64,000 nt of DNA from Ophiura sarsii (taxonomy: Eukaryota > Echinodermata > Ophiuroidea > Amphilepidida > Ophiuridae): NCBI GenBank assembly GCA_035610835.1, contig CM069457.1, positions 44,061,319 through 44,125,318 on the forward strand, written 5' to 3'. The position numbers were made by a program, and so were the translations under genes. The notes beneath the pieces are model-generated. The model was not told the DNA's origin and searched no databases. It saw nothing but the letters and a program-made list of their open reading frames with translations. Each line of letters begins with the position of its first letter. Within the stretch, counting starts at the first letter, position 1. Below, in pieces: positions 58,991 through 64,000 of the stretch.

Positions 58991-59702
58991 AAATATTTTT
59001 CATAGCCGTTTACTAAATTCAGGGAGGTTTGGACCCTGACATTACGAGTGTGTAAATAGGAAAACACAATGTGATAAGTATAAGTAGTCACTAACTAACA
59101 CCAGGAATTTGTTATTGGCTCGTGAAAGCTGGAGCTGTGGATGCATCATCCCGCATTTATTTATACGATTTTCATGATTTTGATTTAACCCAATGATTGT
59201 TGAAGTATTGGTCAACTGACTTGTTAACTGAAAGCTCATAATGATGCATTCTATTAACCTCAGTTTATTATCCAATACATTACAAACATTAACCCTGGTA
59301 CGTGTGACTTTTTTTTGTTACACCCTTTATAATTATCATACACCCGTATAGCAATAGGCAATAGTGTGCGTTCTGGCAGTTGTATCATTTATCATGTCTA
59401 TAAGTCTTACCACATGATGATCAGATAATAGTTAGAGGCTTTACTCTCATCGATTCGTTTAAGTGTCACTTTTAAAACAAATTTATGATAAATGATTATA
59501 AGTATCTTTCAAATTCTCTGTATCCGTATAATACGTGAGAAGTTTTTCCCATATGAACCATTGAACAAATTCTGATCTATTTACGACACAATTCAGCAGA
59601 CCAAGTAGACCGATTACACGGAAGTAAATTAATACAGGCACCATAATTTAACTGAGATTATCGGCGAAAGTAGTGGGAGTGGGGGTGTGTGTAAATGAAC
59701 TA

Positions 59703-60621
59703 CAGCGTGTCCCAAAAAACTGGGTTCAACAGTTTGCGTGCTTATAACTAAAAAAGTAGGAATCTTGGATAGTTGATATTTGTTAATATAACCCTAACAC
59801 TACCATATACCCCAAAATACCACGACTGGGCACGTTGGTACCACCCGGCGTGGAAGTTTTTTGATGAAAAATGGACCCACTCCATACAGTCTGGGCAATA
59901 CACTGCCCAGACTGTGCTTGACAGCCGTGGTAAAGTGTGGAATCCCTCGCCTCTGGTGCGAGAGGTCGGGGATCGGGGGGATATTTTGGGTCAATTTTCC
60001 GCGTTGAAGAAAAAAATCTGAAAAAAGTGGGGGGGGGGGGGGGGGGTAGAGTTAGGGTTAAACAAAATATATTTGACCTTAATTGGTTAAACTCTGTAAA
60101 TTATCCAATATAAACTTTTTGAAATACGAAGATTTTAATAGAGCGTGGTCACAACCCATTTGTCCTACTTTTCAAGGAACACCCTCGATGTGTTGCAATT
60201 GCGTATTGTTGTGACTTCATCCACGTTTTGCCTTTGCATTCATTCTTTACAAAGACTTGGTCAGTAAACAAAATTATCTTGGTCATATTGCAATAATACA
60301 AGTTCACTATTTACATAAACATTAGAAGAAAAAAAAGGTTCTTTGTTATAGTCCGAGTTATTGTTAATGTTATTTTGGAGATTAAACCCCATGCCGGGAA
60401 TACTGCACATAGCGCACAGTTTATTCCTTAAGTCGGGACAAATGTGTTCTGACCACGCTCTATTCAAATCTTTGTATTTCAAAAGGTTTACATTGGATTG
60501 GTCTCCAAATTCACCCAATTAAGGTCAAGTATATTTTGTTTGATATCGTTAAATATATGATTCCGATTTATATCGTTATAAGCTCGCAAACTTTTGAACC
60601 CAGTTTTTTTGGGACAAGCTG
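59703..60621. mobile_element. 919-bp mariner-type element with transposase relic
   Basis: The ends CAGCGTGTCCCAAAAAACTG and CAGCTTGTCCCAAAAAAACT (inverted) are flanked by TA (59701-59702 and 60622-60623); both continue GGGTTCAA.AGTTTGCG.GCTTATAAC. On the - strand, 60330-60518 reads GDQSNVNLLKYKDLNRAW, SEHICPDLRNKLCAMC, the same relic as at 16175. It includes an 18-G run (60029-60046) and a short hairpin GTCTGGGCAATACACTGCCC then AGAC near 59890. Non-functional. Confidence 0.75.
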
Positions 60622-60837
60622 TATATGTATAATATATAGATATTTTTGTATTATTTTATTTAATGCTTTAAATGCAAAACCAACGATCCGTGAAGACAAT
60701 TACACGTGTAGAGTAGTGGGTTCATGGTTATTTTTGACACGCATGAGGTCATTTGTTGTGTCGTTGATATTTACTTGTTTGTTCTCTAGTACGCTATCAG
60801 CCTATTTTACCCGAGTATATGTCAGCTCGGCTCTAGC

Positions 60838-60839
<2 letters not shown>

Positions 60840-60868
<29 letters not shown>
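60840..60868. repeat. Poly(G) tract, 29 bases
   Basis: Uninterrupted run following TCTAGCCC. Another of 23 G lies at 62025-62047. Confidence 0.95.
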
Positions 60869-61137
60869 TCGGTGAACATACCAAGCGGGTACGCATCCGC
60901 GTCAAAAAAAAACGTCGAAAAGAGTCCAGATTTCACCACACGACGTCGTCGATGTCTTTCTGAAAAAGGGGTACTTTTTAGGGGGCATCGCACTTTAGGG
61001 TATCCATTACAGCATCGAGGTATCGACGTTTAGGGGTACTAATTGCCGGGCTCATTGTTGTATGTGTGATTTTTCAATAAACATGCACAATGTTGAAAAA
61101 AAGCTTCAATATTACCCTACTTTTTGCATGCATTCTA

Positions 61138-61798
61138 CAGGGTGAGTCAAAAAGACTGCAATAGTGGAAAGAAGCCATTTTCTTTTCAAAACTAAAATGA
61201 ATTTTAAAACTTTTTAAACGTTGCAAAAATGATGTAATGTATTTATTCCTAACTTTGTGTGAAAAAATGAAGTCGATTACATTTTCCGTTTGTCTTTGGT
61301 GAACCTTTTGACCAGTGCACCCATTTCACACGTTTGTCCACGAGATACCCAAAATATGCATCAAATCGCAAAATGTGTCTCTCATTCAAATTTGGAAACT
61401 TGAGTTCATTTGTGATGTTATTGAAATTTGATGCATCCTTTCTTGTTTACATGTGAGTTAGCATAATCAATTATAATCATACCCATGCTATGAAAGCGTA
61501 TAATGTTTAAAAAACGGACATTTTCCATTTTTTTGGTTGGTGGGATATTCAAATATGAAAATGCAATGTGTGCCATTTCAAATGAAAATCACTGTGCTCG
61601 TGGACAAACAGGTAAATTTGGTTGTGCAGCAAAGAGGGTCACCAAAGACAAACGAAAAATGCAATCGACTTCATTTTATCACACAAAGTTAGGATTAAAT
61701 ACATCATTCTTGCAACGTTTTAATAGTTTTAAAATTCATTTTGGTTTTGAAAACAAAATGGCTTTTTTCCACTATTGCAGTCTTTTTGACTCACCCTG
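61138..61798. mobile_element. 661-bp mariner-type foldback MITE
   Basis: The ends CAGGGTGAGTCAAAAAGACT (inverted at both termini) are flanked by TA (61136-61137 and 61799-61800). The arms stay similar for about 200 bp, including CACAAAGTTAGG, AAGTCGATT and TTTGTCTTTGGTGA. CAGGGTG(A/T)(C/G)(T/A)CAAAAA ends are characteristic of Tc1/mariner. The open frame at 61503-61853 crosses an arm and is not a gene. Confidence 0.85.
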
Positions 61799-61876
61799 TA
61801 CATCATGCATATCACATGCATATCTGTATGAATGTCACATGATTATGAATTAAGATTATTTTGAGCATTACTATAT

Positions 61877-61990
61877 TACGCCATTTAGGGTTGCATTATT
61901 GAGTGTTGCTAACGCCGTTTAGGGTAGGGTTTGTATGGGTTACGCCATTTAGGGGTATCAAAATAGTGTTCTGGTTTACGCCATTTAGGG
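61877..61990. repeat. Minisatellite with TACGCCATTTAGGG units
   Basis: Four copies of (T)ACGCC(A/G)TTTAGGG at irregular 25-45-bp spacing (61877, about 61911, 61940 and 61977). Similar GTTTAGGGGTA words occur at about 61028. Confidence 0.7.
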
Positions 61991-62772
61991 TCCATTCTAG
62001 AGGTGCTTGGACGCGCATGTGCATGGGGGGGGGGGGGGGGGGGGGGGCTCTAGCAACACTTATAGCTTTACATACAGACAATTATCGTTGGTATTAAAAA
62101 CACATTTGCCTGGACACTGGTATTCTTCCTGGTTCTTCCTTGGTACTTTCTGAATATCTTAGACATTGCAACTTTCAGATGAGGAGCTGATAGTCATATC
62201 ATCGAACTCTTCTTAAATGAAATAAACTTGTTGATGACAACATCCAGATTTTGATAGTTCCAAAAGGTTATAATTTCTGGCAACACTGTCTTATCTCTAT
62301 ATAATTCTCAGGCAGAATGGAAAGGGGCCATCTCTTTGAAATAAATGGGAATATAATAATTAATCTCTGGCGTTTCTCTATGTAGATTTATTTCTAATCA
62401 CCCAGGGATCATCACTGTAATGTCTATAGAACCAGGAGGTTTACTCATAAAACAGATTAGTGAATCTATGGCGTTCAAAAGTATAAAACTACCAGTGTTG
62501 CCAGAATTAAAAGATAGAATATGAAATAAAGTTGACAAGCTGAAATATCTGCCTGTAAAGAAGGATGATAATACTTGTCAACACTATTAGTATTAGTATC
62601 ATGAACAAAATGCAAAATTGTTGTTTCATAAATACTTCTCAATCTCATAACTTACATCATATACGGTAGCATCTGTTCACTATTATTATGGTGATATTGG
62701 TTAATGCAATATCGTAGAATAAATACGCGTTACTTCCGCTTAGAATGTCATGTACATATTGTATTCACTTAC

Positions 62773-62845
62773 CTGTAACCATGTTATGACTATAGCTCAG
62801 CAACATCAACGTCAAACATATAAAGAGTCTTGAAGGAAACATCAT
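62773..62845 (-). CDS. Signal-peptide first exon of the - strand FN3 gene
   Basis: The ATG at 62845 (GCCATGATG context) opens 24 codons: MMFPSRLFICLTLMLLSYSH then NMVT, ending with the first base of the next codon at donor GTAAGTGAA. This is a textbook secretory signal: a basic n-region (Arg6), a hydrophobic core LFICLTLMLL and a polar cleavage region SYSHN. The phase-1 donor fits the phase-1 acceptor of every FN3 exon downstream. An upstream ATGATG at about 62852 is out of frame and quickly stops. Codon 1 versus the adjacent second Met is undecided but trivial. No TATA box is obvious in the 100 bp upstream. Confidence 0.75.
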
Positions 62846-63784
62846 GGCATCATTATCTCTACGATAGAGACACACCATTGACTATAAATATTACGGAAGT
62901 TCACTTCGCGAATGCGTTGAAAACGGAATGTGTATTGCTATCCTATAGGACGAATACTGTCCTTTTTTACATTTATTTCCGTCTACAATTTATTAATATG
63001 TATTCTCAGTTCAGTGAACATAATACCAAACGTGAACTTCACACCCCAATGGATTCATTCAGTCAACACAAAATAATTTTAGTTTATTCAAACAATTAGT
63101 TAAAAGACACTTGGCGAGTTATGATTCAATTTATTTTTGAGCTGGTCTCACCTTGTGCTCGTGCCCTGTTTTTATTTGTTTTGTCCTTGTTTTCGTTTGG
63201 CGTTTGTGCTTCTTTCGTGCCTTTCATTTGTTTTTTGTTTTGTGTTCCTGGCTTTTTCCTGCCTTTCTATGCTTGTTAAGGACCCCAATGGAAATAAGCT
63301 TTGTGCTCAAAGCTTTTTGGGCTATCCTTGGTATTTTTGCTCATATTTTATTATGTCTATATGTTTTTAAATAAGTTTGTGCAATCTTTTACATGTTTGT
63401 ATTTTTAGATGTTTCTCTATATGATGTTTTGAGTACCTAATAAAATCAAATCAAATCAACATTGACTTTAGGTACGCATGCTTGTTCTTTAATCGCGGAA
63501 AAGGGGTAATTTTCATATAATGTGCTTTACCCATCCCCATTACTTAAAGTAATAATCAATGTTATTATTAGTTAAACGATGAGTACTGAGAACTTGAACC
63601 AAAACTATGGCCTCCAGTTTGCACAAACAGGGGTACTATTTAGGAAGTGTCCTTGAAATGGTAAATAAATGGGTGGGTTTTGTTCAGACCAAATGTTCTC
63701 GTTTTTGTGCGAAAAAGGGGTTGAAATTAGCCAAATTATCCAAACTTTATTCCAAACTCTTGGATCGATCGTGCGTTACATCTC
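62846..63784. other. Upstream region of the - strand gene; no gene recognised
   Basis: Should contain the promoter of the - strand FN3 gene, but no clear core promoter motif is seen. On the + strand, 63137-63374 is T-rich and followed by AATAAAATCAAATCAAATCA at about 63438, resembling the 3' end of a retroposon with an A-rich tail. The hydrophobic frames here follow from T-richness. Confidence 0.4.
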
Positions 63785-64000
63785 TGAGTACACACAAGAA
63801 CTCCGGGGTCAAAAAATGACCCCATGGTCATGTTTGACCCCGTTTCCGGTATCAACTATGACCCAATTGGTCGGAGTTATTCTAATGACCCCGTACTTGG
63901 TCAAAAAGAAACCCCGTTGTGGTCAAAATATAACCCCATTTTGGGTCAAATGAAATGACCCCTTTGGCAGTGGTCAAAATATAACCCCGTTTGGGGGTCG
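63785..64000. repeat. TGACCCC/GGTCAAAATATAACCCC degenerate tandem repeat
   Basis: Irregular units of GGTCAAAA(A/T)ATAACCCC and ATGACCCC to the window end. The array continues beyond the window. Its vocabulary resembles the repeat at 1-1103. Confidence 0.75.

Noticed and set aside
61503..61853. 116-codon open frame
   Set aside because: It crosses one arm and the right end of a mariner-type foldback element; no domain features.
61877..61990. Interstitial telomere-like TTAGGG repeats
   Set aside because: TTAGGG occurs once per irregular 25-45-bp unit as part of CGCCATTTAGGG, not as tandem hexamers.
63137..63374. Hydrophobic Cys/Phe-rich frames resembling membrane segments
   Set aside because: T-rich sequence gives Phe/Leu/Cys in several overlapping frames; no splice or start context, and an A-rich tail nearby suggests a retroposon end.
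1..64000. A compact defence, biosynthetic or other multi-gene system
   Set aside because: I looked for clustered enzyme genes or paired repeats on both strands and found only FN3 exons and mobile elements.

Overview
The window is animal nuclear DNA. It is AT-rich, has GT-AG introns, dense small inverted-repeat transposons, several Tc1/mariner-type elements, a Penelope-like fragment and a 5'-truncated LINE. I see no bacterial gene structure, rRNA, CRISPR array or convincing functional tRNA. The AAT microsatellite followed by a 'TTTATAATGCGC' motif and the multi-fibronectin-III (FN3) exons suggest a marine invertebrate deuterostome (hemichordate, echinoderm or cephalochordate). The species cannot be fixed from sequence alone.

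The only host genes I can support are exons of two related genes for secreted or cell-surface proteins built from FN3 modules. They point towards each other. On the + strand, FN3 exons lie at 19546 (A), 24947 (B), 27304 (C), 28487 (A'), 30150 (D) and 32985 (E), with a truncated D-like relic at 23771 and a possible signal-peptide exon far upstream at 3092. On the - strand, a strong signal-peptide exon at 62845-62773 is followed by FN3 exons at 56368 (F), 46423 (G), 45440 (B'), 43729 (E'), 39384 (D'), 37647 (C') and 36375 (A''). Every FN3 exon is bounded by phase-1 introns, so each is a shuffleable module. The introns are also homologous between strands, so 19.5-33.2 kb and 35.9-46 kb form a diverged inverted segmental duplication. 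A 100-N gap (33606-33705) lies between the halves, and no terminal or membrane exon is visible for either gene. The + copy looks degraded: C, A', D and E carry frameshifts. The - copy is nearly intact, with only A'' carrying a single-base frameshift.

Layout. 0-3 kb: AGGTCA-rich repeats, a minisatellite, a foldback element. 3-19 kb: possible first exon, then mobile elements (including a Mutator-like MITE with a 10-bp target duplication), minisatellites, a satellite of about 180-bp units at 12.0-13.7 kb, and mariner relics. 19.5-33.2 kb: + strand FN3 array with many intronic insertions. 33.2-36 kb: gap and low-complexity sequence. 36-46.5 kb: main part of the - strand array. 46.5-56 kb: a tandem duplication, a 1.2-kb polypurine tract and a LINE fragment. 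56-62.9 kb: exon F, three mariner-type elements, and the signal-peptide exon. 63-64 kb: repeats.

Paralogous introns give empty sites for several insertions (21757-23623, 27791-28135, 20149-20872, 38037-38296). These show the exact element ends and that the insertions came after the exon-block duplications.
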